From assembly GCA_013044165.1 (NCBI GenBank), contig JABEVB010000118.1:1-35624 (forward strand): DNA of 35,624 nt, read 5' to 3'. Source of the DNA: Phycisphaerales bacterium. Lineage in GTDB: Bacteria > Planctomycetota > Phycisphaerae > WQYP01. The position numbers were made by a program, and so were the translations under genes. The notes beneath the pieces are model-generated. The model saw only the letters and a list, made by a program, of their open reading frames with translations, searched no databases and was not told where the DNA came from. Of the stretch, positions 9,873-19,671 are shown in pieces (within the stretch, counting starts at the first letter, position 1; each line of letters begins with the position of its first letter).

Positions 9873-11504
9873 ATGCGGCGATACATTTTCTGGCCCATCT
9901 CGGTGATGCTGGCGGCAGCACTGATGCTGCCCATCCATAGCTATAGTGCCGCGCCGAAACCGATAACGCCGCAGCTTTGGCTCTACGATGCGACCAATCT
10001 TTTGCCGTCGGCTAATGTTGCCGCCACCAGGTCGTTATGGCACCGTGCCGCGATGTGTGGTTATAACCACATTCTTCTTTCAGACAGCAAACTGGCACAT
10101 CTGCATTGGCTCGGCCCGATGCGAGCCATTTATCAACGGCATGTCCGAGCTCTGCTGGCTTATGCCGCAACCGTGCACCTGAAGGTGGTGCCGTCGGTTT
10201 GCGAAATTGGTTATTCGAACGATTTGTTGTTTGGCGACCCAACTGCAGCGGAAGGGCTGCCGGTTCGTCATGTAGCCTTTGTGGTAAATGGGCAAATTGG
10301 GCGGGTAAAACCAGATTCCTCAGACGAATTGCCTGCCGTGCCTCAGTGGCACGACGCGGTGGTGCAGGTGTACAACCGTCACGCAACCATCTCTAACAAC
10401 CGCGGTAATGCCCGGATGGTGTTCGATAAATTACTGCAACGTTGGCATGTATATCATGTATCTTTTTTTGTACGCACTCACAATTACACCGGCCATCCCA
10501 AGCTTCGGGTATTTACCCGAGCGATGATGAATTTGCAGTATGAGCGTCTGGACATAAAAGCCACTCAAGCGTGGCGCCGTTACGATGTGGTGTTTGACAC
10601 GCTCAACCATCGCCACGTGAAACTATATTTTGGCGTATGGGGTTCGCATACCGGCCTATTGCAATTGAAAGATTGGCACATGCAATTGGCGGGGCTGGTG
10701 AACTCATTGAGTCGTCCGGGAGCGCCTACTACCGTGCTGGGCCTTGTTGCCGGTCGAGATTACGTCCCGGTGGTGGACCCAAACCTTGGCAACCACCCAT
10801 GGCCCGGCGAATACCAATCGTGGCACAAGCCGGTGGACCTTCATTTTCTCAAACCTCTTCCCAACGGCACGGTGGTATATGTATCCTGGTATTACCCGCC
10901 GATTGTTTATGACGGTCAGGTGGCAGCCTGCATTGGATCTCATGCGTTTTGGCGACTGGCCCGGCGGGAGGCGACCAGTGTGAGAAATCTGTTTCATGCA
11001 CATGCGTACATGCTGGCAATAGATGAGTGCCGGGTGCTTGATTGGGACCCGTCCTGTGTGGCCCGCCGCCAATCGCCGGGGCAGCTACTGGCATGGGCTA
11101 CGCGACGGTATTCCAAGCTGCTTGGAAATTCCGCCCTCTATACATGGAGCGACATGTTTGACCCGTACCATAATGCCCACGATCATTATTATCTTGTAAA
11201 TGGATCCTATGCAGACTCATGGTGTGGTTTAAGCCACCGCATTATTATCATGAATTGGAATTATGGTCAGCGCGATAAGTCTTTGGCATTTTTCGCCGAC
11301 CGTGGTTATCGGCAAATTATCGCGGCATATTACGACCAGCCGCTCTCGGCCACCGCCGCCTGGATAAAATCCGCCAATCAATTCGGCGGTGTGATGGGGT
11401 TCATGTACACCACTTGGCAGGGCAATTACCGGGAGATTAAGCCGTTTGCACAGATGGTGCAGCAGAAGGCTCATTTACAATCACCACGCGGCGCAAAACC
11501 GTAG
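9873..11504 (+). CDS. Secreted protein of uncertain family (possible glycoside-hydrolase-like TIM barrel)
   Basis: Signal peptide MRRYIFWPISVMLAAALMLPIHSYSA; ATG 9873 with GGAG; Trp/Tyr-rich body and MLAIDECRVLDWDP, ALYTWSDMFDPYHNAHDHYY resembling GH20-like barrel segments. Weak family assignment. Confidence 0.65.
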   Translation: MRRYIFWPISVMLAAALMLPIHSYSAAPKPITPQLWLYDATNLLPSANVAATRSLWHRAAMCGYNHILLSDSKLAHLHWLGPMRAIYQRHVRALLAYAATVHLKVVPSVCEIGYSNDLLFGDPTAAEGLPVRHVAFVVNGQIGRVKPDSSDELPAVPQWHDAVVQVYNRHATISNNRGNARMVFDKLLQRWHVYHVSFFVRTHNYTGHPKLRVFTRAMMNLQYERLDIKATQAWRRYDVVFDTLNHRHVKLYFGVWGSHTGLLQLKDWHMQLAGLVNSLSRPGAPTTVLGLVAGRDYVPVVDPNLGNHPWPGEYQSWHKPVDLHFLKPLPNGTVVYVSWYYPPIVYDGQVAACIGSHAFWRLARREATSVRNLFHAHAYMLAIDECRVLDWDPSCVARRQSPGQLLAWATRRYSKLLGNSALYTWSDMFDPYHNAHDHYYLVNGSYADSWCGLSHRIIIMNWNYGQRDKSLAFFADRGYRQIIAAYYDQPLSATAAWIKSANQFGGVMGFMYTTWQGNYREIKPFAQMVQQKAHLQSPRGAKP

Positions 11505-11574
11505 GTCAATGCGATCCTGTTCGAGCTACTCGAATCAATTTAATTCAATATCTTGCCGGAGCGTTTGCAGGCTC

Positions 11575-13200
11575 TTATGGTAAGCGGTCGCGATGGGCTT
11601 TGTTGATATTGCTGCCGGAGGGTCGCGTTGTGGATTGCCTGAAATGCCCCATGCGACGGTGGCCTCCCCTGGCGGATAAAAAATCGGTACTCACCAAAGC
11701 AAACAGCAGGATCATGGCTGCGGCGGCGGCACAGAGCAAGGTGGTGGTGCGTTTGAGAGTGCGGCCTCGCCCGTCGGCGTGTACGGGCGCATGCACCAGA
11801 CAAAATGCTTCAGTATGAATTTGCGTTGGGCGTATGCCAGCCGCGAGAAGACCGTTTACCATGGCCTGCGTAAATGGACCTGGGCCACAAATCCAAAATG
11901 ACGGGTTGCCACGCGCAAAATCGCAATGCCGACGGATGGTAGCGATGTCAATATGGCCTCGCTCGCCGTTCCAGGCGGCATCAGCTTTACTTAACACATG
12001 CACCACGCGAATGGCACCCGCAGATGATTGCTCAATTTGCGTTAGCTCATCACGGAAGACGATGTCATCCTGTGTGCGATTGCCATAAATAAGCAGTGCC
12101 GAGGCATCTCCGGGGCCGTCGGCCATGTATCGCAACATGCTGCGAAAAGGCGTGATGCCGATGCCTGCGGCAATAAACACCCTTTGTTCGCGGCCGTTGG
12201 TGGCATGCAGCGCGTGGCTGAAGCGGCCAAAAGGGCCGTGTACCAGCACGCGCCCGCCGGGCCGTAACCGGCCAACGGTCGCGGTAAAGTCGCCGAGTTC
12301 CTTTATAGCAAGGGTTAGACCGCCAGCCTCCGTTGGACTCGATGCAATTGTCCAAGCGTGCTCCTCTGAAACTTTTTCCGCACCTGCATGCGGCAGCGAG
12401 AAAAAGGCAAACTGTCCGGGCAAGTAACGCAGTTGCTGGTCGGGATGCAGGGCCTTGAGTTGCAATTGCCAGACTGCCTTGCCCAGCGACCGCACTTCGG
12501 CAAGTTCGTAGACGAGGCGCTGTGGCAGGGCCGGTCGCACGGCGCGCGTCCAAAAAAGCGATATCAGCGCCGCTGCGACGACGGTAAGCACCAGAATTCG
12601 CAGTGGCAACGGAGCAAAAGCCTCGCTGGAGTAAAGTCCATGCGCGAAGGCACTAACAAGTACAATTAAAGCCACCAGCCGATGACTGAAGCGCCACCGC
12701 TCAAACTCAACGTGCAGGCGCATGCGGTAAAGACTTGCCCCCACCTGAGTGACAACTGCCAGTAGCGCGATGCGGCCCAACTGCAGATGCCACGGTATCC
12801 ACAATTTGGTGATCAGTTGGCTTTGGCGCGTGGCCATGAGTGCAACATGTAGAAGGATCGCGAATAGCCCGGCTACGGCCATTCGCCTATGAAAGAGCAA
12901 TACGGCATCGAGGCCAAAAGGGCGGCTGATCCATTGATAGCGTGCAGCGAGAATAAAACTCGTCGCAAAAATCATAAGGCCGAAGAGGCCCAGCCCCAGC
13001 GCAATCTGGCGAGTAAACCGGCCTGCTGGCACTGTGGGATTGAGCATGGCCAGCGCTAAGGGCCCGATGAGAGCCACCGCATACAATCCCAGGATGAGCG
13101 ATCCGGGAAGGTACCGCAAGGGGGCCGTGGTTTGCAAGCCCGGTACACCTAGTGTGGCATTGGCGGCTGTAGGTAGCGGGTTCTTGCGCATATCAGTCAT
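11575..13200 (-). CDS. Ferric-reductase-like transmembrane protein with FAD/NAD(P)-binding oxidoreductase domain
   Basis: N-terminal multi-TM region, then LPGQFAFFSL, HAWTIASSP, FIAAGIGITPFRSML, FWICGPGPFTQAMVNGL (FNR family signatures). Confidence 0.85.
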   Translation of the reverse strand: MTDMRKNPLPTAANATLGVPGLQTTAPLRYLPGSLILGLYAVALIGPLALAMLNPTVPAGRFTRQIALGLGLFGLMIFATSFILAARYQWISRPFGLDAVLLFHRRMAVAGLFAILLHVALMATRQSQLITKLWIPWHLQLGRIALLAVVTQVGASLYRMRLHVEFERWRFSHRLVALIVLVSAFAHGLYSSEAFAPLPLRILVLTVVAAALISLFWTRAVRPALPQRLVYELAEVRSLGKAVWQLQLKALHPDQQLRYLPGQFAFFSLPHAGAEKVSEEHAWTIASSPTEAGGLTLAIKELGDFTATVGRLRPGGRVLVHGPFGRFSHALHATNGREQRVFIAAGIGITPFRSMLRYMADGPGDASALLIYGNRTQDDIVFRDELTQIEQSSAGAIRVVHVLSKADAAWNGERGHIDIATIRRHCDFARGNPSFWICGPGPFTQAMVNGLLAAGIRPTQIHTEAFCLVHAPVHADGRGRTLKRTTTLLCAAAAAMILLFALVSTDFLSARGGHRRMGHFRQSTTRPSGSNINKAHRDRLP

Positions 13201-13364
13201 GGTGCAGTAGAGTCCTTCAGATGGCCCGCGGTGGATTATCTAACGCGTAAACTGTAGTGTTATGCGGCCAAACAGGCAATCGTCGCTCTGGAATGCAATA
13301 TTGCCACACCGGATGCACGGTTTTGCAGGGATGGTTTAAACAGTGCCCGGGCTACGGCGAGCTT

Positions 13365-13394
13365 TTGACCCCGGCGATAGCTTATGAGTATACT
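13365..13394 (+). promoter_or_regulatory. Candidate sigma70-type promoter upstream of nuoA
   Basis: TTGACC (13365-13370) - 18 bp - TATACT (13389-13394). Confidence 0.55.
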
Positions 13395-13403
13395 ACGAAA
13401 AGT

Positions 13404-13425
13404 GATTGTGAATTGTGTCACAATC
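13404..13425. promoter_or_regulatory. CRP/FNR-superfamily-type operator (perfect palindrome)
   Basis: GATTGTGA-ATTGTG-TCACAATC: 8-bp arms, 6-bp spacer, matching TGTGA-N6-TCACA; overlaps/abuts the predicted transcription start. Confidence 0.55.
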
Positions 13426-13460
13426 CGACCGAGGTATGTTTGCGGCAAGGATTGTTCATT

Positions 13461-13883
13461 ATGATGTTTGCCATTCCCCCGGCTCTCGCCCAAGGTTCGA
13501 CCTATGCGATGCAGTGGGGGCTGATTCTAATACTATTTCTTATCGCGCTGGGCTTTGCGATTGGCAATGTTGTTGTATCGCAACTACTGGGGCCTTCGCG
13601 TAAGGGCCGCACTAAAGATACCTCGTATGAGTCAGGTGTAGAGCCGCTCGGCAGCACGCGTGACCGCTTTAACGTGCGTTTTTATCTGGTGGCCATGATC
13701 TTTTTGGTGTTCGACGTCGAAGTACTGTTTCTGCTGCCTTGGATAACCATTTTTAACAAAAGTAAGAACGCCGCGCTGCACCTGACGCATAGCCCGCTGT
13801 TTGGAAGCGTGCTCCTCTTTTCAGCAATATTGCTGATTGCCTATGTGTATGCATGGGGCAAGGGTGTCTTTAAGTGGGATTGA
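13461..13883 (+). CDS. nuoA: NADH-quinone oxidoreductase subunit A
   Basis: YESGVEPLGSTRDRFNVRFYLVAMIFLVFDVEVLFLLPW is the NuoA signature; start at ATG 13461 because the longer ORF (13257) would be translated through the promoter/operator region. Confidence 0.92.
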   Translation: MMFAIPPALAQGSTYAMQWGLILILFLIALGFAIGNVVVSQLLGPSRKGRTKDTSYESGVEPLGSTRDRFNVRFYLVAMIFLVFDVEVLFLLPWITIFNKSKNAALHLTHSPLFGSVLLFSAILLIAYVYAWGKGVFKWD

Positions 13884-13960
13884 AGGCTATTTGTCCGAGC
13901 CAATCAACTGATGGTATTTAATTAGCCTGGCGTGGCTGATGAACTCTGGAGTCTAATGCG

Positions 13961-14539
13961 ATGGCGATGGAACCTACAGCACTACCTGATAATGTATTAA
14001 CGCTAAATTTAAAAAAGGCCGTCAACTGGTGTCGGCGATCGAGCGTTTGGCCGTTGCCGTTTGCAACGGCATGTTGTGGCATTGAGCTGATGGCCACCGC
14101 GAGCAGCCGCTACGACCTTGCCCGCTTTGGCGCAGAGGTCATGCGATTTTCTCCGCGCCAGGCGGACCTGCTGATTGTTGCCGGTCGCATCGGTATTAAG
14201 ATGGTGCCGGTATTGCATCGCATATACATGCAGATGGCCGAGCCAAAATGGGTTATCAGCATGGGAGCTTGTGCGTCAACCGGCGGAGTTTTTGACAATT
14301 ACGCCACCGTGCAGGGAATTGATCAATTTATGCCGGTGGACGTATACGTGCCCGGCTGCCCGCCGCGGCCCGAAACGCTGATGGAGGGCATTATGACCAT
14401 TCAACGTATCATTGACGAATATGGCTTGCCGCCGGCCAAGCGGCACCCGCTCAAACTCTCGGTGCAACCAACCTTTAAACCATCGCCGCAGCCTCAGGTA
14501 GTGTTAGGACCGACGCTGGCGGCCGCAGTCGGCCAATAG
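13961..14539 (+). CDS. nuoB: NADH-quinone oxidoreductase subunit B
   Basis: [60 protein letters not shown]: NuoB with all four N2 cluster cysteines; GGAG SD. Confidence 0.96.
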   Translation: MAMEPTALPDNVLTLNLKKAVNWCRRSSVWPLPFATACCGIELMATASSRYDLARFGAEVMRFSPRQADLLIVAGRIGIKMVPVLHRIYMQMAEPKWVISMGACASTGGVFDNYATVQGIDQFMPVDVYVPGCPPRPETLMEGIMTIQRIIDEYGLPPAKRHPLKLSVQPTFKPSPQPQVVLGPTLAAAVGQ

Positions 14540-14817
14540 GATCGGACTCTCTCCAGCAATCAATATATTATTTTAAGCGACTTGTATGCTCTTTTATTGC
14601 GCATGCAACCTTCATTGGGCCAACTCCGCCAAAGAGAAATGCTTGTCAATGCGTTACCGCTCTGGCACTGCATTTGACCCCATCTGCCCTTGAGGAGGAG
14701 CCTGCTATCACTTTGTTGTTCGTAGGGGATAGCTGTGGCTCGCGTGCGGCGGAATACAGCATTCCTCTGGGCCGACGGGCGGCATGTCGGATAAGGTAAG
14801 TTGGCGTTCGGACGTGA

Positions 14818-14835
14818 TATTCCATTAATGGAATA
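14818..14835. promoter_or_regulatory. Perfect 18-bp palindrome, candidate operator
   Basis: TATTCCATTAATGGAATA is self-complementary; lies in the AT-rich nuoB-GH3 intergenic region. Confidence 0.4.
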
Positions 14836-15029
14836 ATATTGCACTTTAATATGCCAAGATCATTATTGCCTATAATAGCTTAATTAAATGAGTAAAACGT
14901 TGATTTGGCTGGCTATTAAAATAGAATAAACATTTAATAAATATGGTTGAAAATAATGTTTCATTAGAATAAACTACGAGATCGTTTTGTCTTGACTCAT
15001 TTTACATTCCACAAAATTGGAGGATTACG

Positions 15030-17723
15030 TTGAAGTTCTTTCTGAAGATTTTAGCACTCGTTATGGCAGTCGCGGCCTATATTGGGCTAAATTCGTATGC
15101 TGCTCTGGGTTTAAATGCGAACTTGGCGGAGCCAGCAGTCCAGGCAACTCGTGGGGGCTCGCCTGTTTTTGGATGGGAGCATTGGGGTAAAAATGGGGCG
15201 ATGTATTGCCGCGATGGGCTTACACCGACGAAAATTAATCAACAGGTTGATGCAATTTTAGCCAAGTTGACGCTCGCTGAAAAAATTCGGTTACTGTCGG
15301 GCGCTGGCTTTATGCGCACGCGACCGGTTCGAGCATTAGGGATACCAGCGCTAAAAATGAGCAATGCCTCGGTTGGTGTTGGCACGTGGGGGCCAGCAAC
15401 GTCCTTTCCGGCATCGGAGACGCTGGCATCGAGTTGGGATCCAACACTTGCCAGAGCGGAAGGGATTGCTATTGGCCAAGAATGTCGGCGATGGGGCGTT
15501 AATATCGTTCTGGGGCCTGGAATGGACATTGTTAGGGTACCGCAGGGGGGGCGGAATTTTGAATACGTCGGAGAGGATCCGGTATTGGCTTCGGCTATGG
15601 TTGTACCTTGGATTCGCGGGGTGCAATCACAGGGCGTTGCCGCATGCGCCAAGCACTACGCCGGCAACGAGCAGGAATACGATCGTTTCACCCTTGACTG
15701 TAATATAAGCCGACGAGCAATGGAAGAAATCTATCTGCCTCCCTTTAAGGCTGCGGTAGAACAAGGTGGCGTATGGACCTTTATGGCGGCGTTTAATCGG
15801 GTAAATGGTGTCTGGTCGGCCCAGAATTCATATCTACTGAGCACAATGCTGCGGCAGCACTGGAACTTTCCGGGAATTGTGATGTCAGATTGGGGCGCAA
15901 CGCACTCAACGCTGCGATCGCTCGTCGGCGGACTGGACTTGGAAATGCCAGATGGAGAATACCTGAGCTATCATAAAGTGAAGCCCTTAATCAACCGACA
16001 GCTTTTGTCGGTATCGGTAATTGATGCTCATGTGCGGCGAGTACTGCGTATGATGATAGCCATGGGCTTTAAGCAACCATATCCGCAGTTAACGGCTTCG
16101 GAGCGAGCGTCTCTTAAGGCTCACGATTCGGCGGTGGCCCTTAAAGTTGCCGCTGAGGGAGCCGTACTGTTAAAAAACCGCCATCACATCCTGCCGTTTG
16201 ACGTTAACAGGCCACTGACGATAGCGCTCGTTGGGCCGATGGCCTGGCCTGCCGCGACGGGCGGCGGCGGGAGCTCGTACACCACACCCAATGTGCCACC
16301 GGTAAGTATGGTACAGGCGTTGCAACAGGCGGGCGGCAGCAAGCTGCAGCTTGTTTGGATTCCATATCCGCGCAGCCGCTACGCTTATCTGGGGCAAGGT
16401 GCGGTGTTTACAGCACAAAGACGACGAGGCTTTACAGCGGAATACTTTAACAATGCTAATCTGGAGGGAAAGCCCGCTCTGGTGCGAAGAGATCGGTGTA
16501 TAAAGTTTTATTGGCCATTTAACCCGCTGCCGAGTGAGATTACCAATCCGGTATTTTCAATTCAGTGGACGGGCAAGATTACGCCTCAAACGAGCGGAAA
16601 TTATCAGATGGTGTGCGGAACTGCAGCAGACACATTTGATAAGCACAGCCAGCAGAAGGCGGTGGTTTATCTCAACGGTAAGCAAATTTTATCGCAAGCT
16701 TCCAACGCGTGGCCGGGCATGGTTGTAGAGCATTTGCGCGCAGCGCACACATACGCTCTTCGCATAGATTTGACTAAAGTGCGGTCATACCCGCGCAATG
16801 AACACCTTCGGAATATGCCCTGGGTGGGCTTTGGCTACGGCCCCCTGACGACGACGAAATTGTCGGCTGCGCAAAAGGGCGAACTGAAATCAGCAAATGC
16901 GGTTGTTGCCTGCATGGGCTTTGGCCGACGGCATGAGTTTGAGGGTAATGATCGCACTTGGAAATTGCCCGATGACCAGGATTCGTATTTAAGCGAGGTA
17001 GCACGGATCAATCCGCATACCGTGGCGGTGATTTATGCCGGCGGCGGCATTAATATGCAATCATGGATACATAAAGTGGCGGGCCTGTTGTATGCATGGT
17101 ATCCGGGAGAAAACGGCAATTTGGCAATTGCACGCATTTTATTTGGACAGATTAATCCGAGCGGGCACCTACCCTGCACATTTGCGCTCAAGGCCTCGGA
17201 TGAGCCTACCTTTGGTCGGTATCCACTAGATCCGGGAAGTTCCAAGGCTCGGCCGACGGCGACATTTGCGGAGGGCATTTATGTGGGCTATCGCTGGTAT
17301 GACAAACATAGGATACAACCGCTTTTTTGTTTTGGTCAAGGGCTTTCGTATACGCACTTTGCATTTGGGAAACCGCAGGTCAACAGCGCGGGGCATGGGG
17401 TGAATCGTGTGATTACGGTTCGTATAAGGGTAACAAATACAGGATCGCGGGCGGGAGCGGAGGTTGTACAATTGTATGTTCATCCTTTGGTAGATAGAGC
17501 GGACCGGAGTGTGCAGCAATTGCGGGGCTTTAAGCGTGTAACGTTAAGTCGGGGGCAAAGTAAAGTTGTGGCGATCCGATTGACCTGGCGCGATTTTGCA
17601 TTCTATGACGAGCATTCAAAACATTGGCGGGTGCCGGCGGGACCTTATGAACTCGGCCTAGGCGATAGCAGCCGCAATGAGCCAGCAGTGTCGCGCGTGC
17701 ATTGGCCTGCGCTGGCGCAGTGA
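15030..17723 (+). CDS. Glycoside hydrolase family 3 protein with PA14 insertion and C-terminal FnIII-like domain (secreted beta-glucosidase-like)
   Basis: TTG start with GGAGGA SD; GIVMSDWGATHST nucleophile motif, KHYAGNEQEYDR, PA14-like GFTAEYFNN...SGNYQMVCGTAADTF, FGQGLSYTHF and C-terminal RVTNTGSRAGAEVVQLYV. Confidence 0.93.
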   Translation: MKFFLKILALVMAVAAYIGLNSYAALGLNANLAEPAVQATRGGSPVFGWEHWGKNGAMYCRDGLTPTKINQQVDAILAKLTLAEKIRLLSGAGFMRTRPVRALGIPALKMSNASVGVGTWGPATSFPASETLASSWDPTLARAEGIAIGQECRRWGVNIVLGPGMDIVRVPQGGRNFEYVGEDPVLASAMVVPWIRGVQSQGVAACAKHYAGNEQEYDRFTLDCNISRRAMEEIYLPPFKAAVEQGGVWTFMAAFNRVNGVWSAQNSYLLSTMLRQHWNFPGIVMSDWGATHSTLRSLVGGLDLEMPDGEYLSYHKVKPLINRQLLSVSVIDAHVRRVLRMMIAMGFKQPYPQLTASERASLKAHDSAVALKVAAEGAVLLKNRHHILPFDVNRPLTIALVGPMAWPAATGGGGSSYTTPNVPPVSMVQALQQAGGSKLQLVWIPYPRSRYAYLGQGAVFTAQRRRGFTAEYFNNANLEGKPALVRRDRCIKFYWPFNPLPSEITNPVFSIQWTGKITPQTSGNYQMVCGTAADTFDKHSQQKAVVYLNGKQILSQASNAWPGMVVEHLRAAHTYALRIDLTKVRSYPRNEHLRNMPWVGFGYGPLTTTKLSAAQKGELKSANAVVACMGFGRRHEFEGNDRTWKLPDDQDSYLSEVARINPHTVAVIYAGGGINMQSWIHKVAGLLYAWYPGENGNLAIARILFGQINPSGHLPCTFALKASDEPTFGRYPLDPGSSKARPTATFAEGIYVGYRWYDKHRIQPLFCFGQGLSYTHFAFGKPQVNSAGHGVNRVITVRIRVTNTGSRAGAEVVQLYVHPLVDRADRSVQQLRGFKRVTLSRGQSKVVAIRLTWRDFAFYDEHSKHWRVPAGPYELGLGDSSRNEPAVSRVHWPALAQ

Positions 17724-17751
17724 TGGCGACTGCTAAGAGGCGGTAAGGTTC

Positions 17752-17778
17752 GGTGGGTGCGCGGTACCCGCCGGAAGA
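17752..17778. terminator. Candidate hairpin/terminator between convergent GH3 and GH79-like genes
   Basis: GGTGGGT(gcgcggt)ACCCGCC stem (one G-T) followed by GGAAGATTTT; only a short T-run. Confidence 0.3.
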
Positions 17779-17834
17779 TTTTGGTAGTTATGCTTTAAGC
17801 CCAATCGGAAGATTTCTGAGCCGCCAAGGAAGTC

Positions 17835-19358
17835 TTACTCGGGTTTAATGGTAATAAGTGCGGCTGATGCGTGAGCCACTGGAACAATCCATTGTTTGTC
17901 AGAGATGGCGAGCGGGTGAGGCTCAAAATGACCTTGGGGCATGCCATCGGTTGTGTGATCAAAAGTGATGCCGCCAAACTGGATTTCAGTTGTTGCCGCA
18001 ACCCCAGGAGCTGTGAGATATTCAACTGTTGCATGCGATAGCGGTGTTGTCGGCAGGGCTATGCGAATATCGCCCGAGAGATTCTTATTTATTACCACTA
18101 TTCGCATGACATGCGAATGATCCAGGCAGGCCCATATTTTTATATTACCTGTGTGCGGGTACTTTACTGGCACGAGACGCCCGCCGTTTTGCACGGCTTT
18201 GGCAAACAAAAGCATGCCATAGTAGAGCGGATGTGGCTGCAGGCCCTTGCTGTCGCTGCTACCAGGCCAAAAAGCCCCGTAAATTGAACCAGTATGGAAG
18301 TTTACGCCAGCGCCGCCGGCATTGGCGATTTCAAAAAGAGTATCCGCACACCAAAGTGCGGAGGCAAACGTATTACTGACGCCGCGTTTACCGCCGCCCC
18401 AAGCAGAGTTTATTTCGGCATAGCGGACGGGGAGGCCGAATCGGTGTCCCATTTTTGCGCTGCCTGCGATGAGGCTGGCATAGACCTGTGAGTTGGCGTT
18501 TTTAAGCAGGTTTGGAATACTGGCGAAGTGGGGGCTCTTGGGGTTTTTAATTGGCGCCCCGAGTGGATAATAATGAATGGTCACCAAGCCGATCTTGGCA
18601 TGGTTTTCCTGAATAAATTCCAGCGTTATATTGCGGAGCCAGCCACAGCAGAATGCCGGCCCGGCAATCAATTTTGGCGATTTAACGAGCGGCATAATTG
18701 CGGTCACCATGTGGTTAAAATCCTTCAGGTAGAGCGGAAACTTTTCATGCCGCCATTTACCTCCCAGACGAAAGTACTCATCGGGTTCGTTGCCTACTTC
18801 AAACGCCAAAATGTGCCCGATGCCAATGGTGGCCAAGGCGTGCCGCACCCATTGGCGAGCCATGTGCCGCGTTCCAGTGCCCAAGTTCAGCCCGAGAATA
18901 AGTTTGCAGCCACTGGCCTTGGCGATTGCCGCGAGGCGGTCGGCATCCGCTGGGGTGATGTTAAATCGCAGATGTTTAGAATGGTTTGGGTACTGTGATA
19001 GGTTCCAGGCAGAACGATCCTCAGAGTTGCCGCCAATTCGGATAACAGGCTCGCCATTATAACGGCCAAGGTATTTCATCAGGTGGACGAAGGCGGCTTG
19101 CCTGCCGTGCGCACGGCGCATTAACGTTCGCAGCGAGGTGCCGTACTCGATCGAAACGCCAAGAAAGTGGTGCGATACTGCGCGAGTGCCGTGCGCGGGA
19201 GCAAGGTGTATGGTGAGTATGGGAACTGCGAGGGCTGGCCGTCCAGCACGCAATGCGGCTGCAAGAAAAAAAACTGCCGAGGCAAGGCTTAAGGCAACAT
19301 GCAAACTAGCCATGTGATTTTGGCAGCTTTGTTTGACGCGATGGTAATCAATCGTCAT
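17835..19358 (-). CDS. Glycoside hydrolase family 79-like secreted protein (beta-glucuronidase/heparanase-like)
   Basis: FEVGNEPDEYF (acid/base) and PVRYAEINSAWGGG (nucleophile region) in a clan-A barrel, C-terminal GH79-like beta domain; signal-like N-terminus; GAGG SD before ATG 19358. Confidence 0.8.
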   Translation of the reverse strand: MTIDYHRVKQSCQNHMASLHVALSLASAVFFLAAALRAGRPALAVPILTIHLAPAHGTRAVSHHFLGVSIEYGTSLRTLMRRAHGRQAAFVHLMKYLGRYNGEPVIRIGGNSEDRSAWNLSQYPNHSKHLRFNITPADADRLAAIAKASGCKLILGLNLGTGTRHMARQWVRHALATIGIGHILAFEVGNEPDEYFRLGGKWRHEKFPLYLKDFNHMVTAIMPLVKSPKLIAGPAFCCGWLRNITLEFIQENHAKIGLVTIHYYPLGAPIKNPKSPHFASIPNLLKNANSQVYASLIAGSAKMGHRFGLPVRYAEINSAWGGGKRGVSNTFASALWCADTLFEIANAGGAGVNFHTGSIYGAFWPGSSDSKGLQPHPLYYGMLLFAKAVQNGGRLVPVKYPHTGNIKIWACLDHSHVMRIVVINKNLSGDIRIALPTTPLSHATVEYLTAPGVAATTEIQFGGITFDHTTDGMPQGHFEPHPLAISDKQWIVPVAHASAALITIKPE

Positions 19359-19671
19359 TTGTTCGCCTCTATAAAGTGGCTGGTGGGCGGACGCCAGCTT
19401 TGTACACATGACACTATTTTAGGCTTTGGCCCCAGCGTTTGGCCCGAAGCCGCTTTAGCCGGCTGTATAATTGCTCTTAACGTAACGAAGCGAGGTTTAT
19501 TGCCATATTTAGAAGTCCATTGAGAGAAAGTCGTATTCGCAAGGCGATACTGACAGGTGGGCTGGGGTTATAGCGCGAAGATTTGGTCGTGGGAGGACAA
19601 CAAGTTGCTTAATGAACCAAGGCAATTTTCCTGCGACGACACATCCCGGCGCATTCATAACATTTTTTAAA

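Noticed and set aside
13257-13460. N-terminal extension of the nuoA ORF
   Set aside because: Not NuoA-like and covers the TTGACC/TATACT promoter and CRP-type dyad; internal ATG at 13461 fits the family N-terminus.
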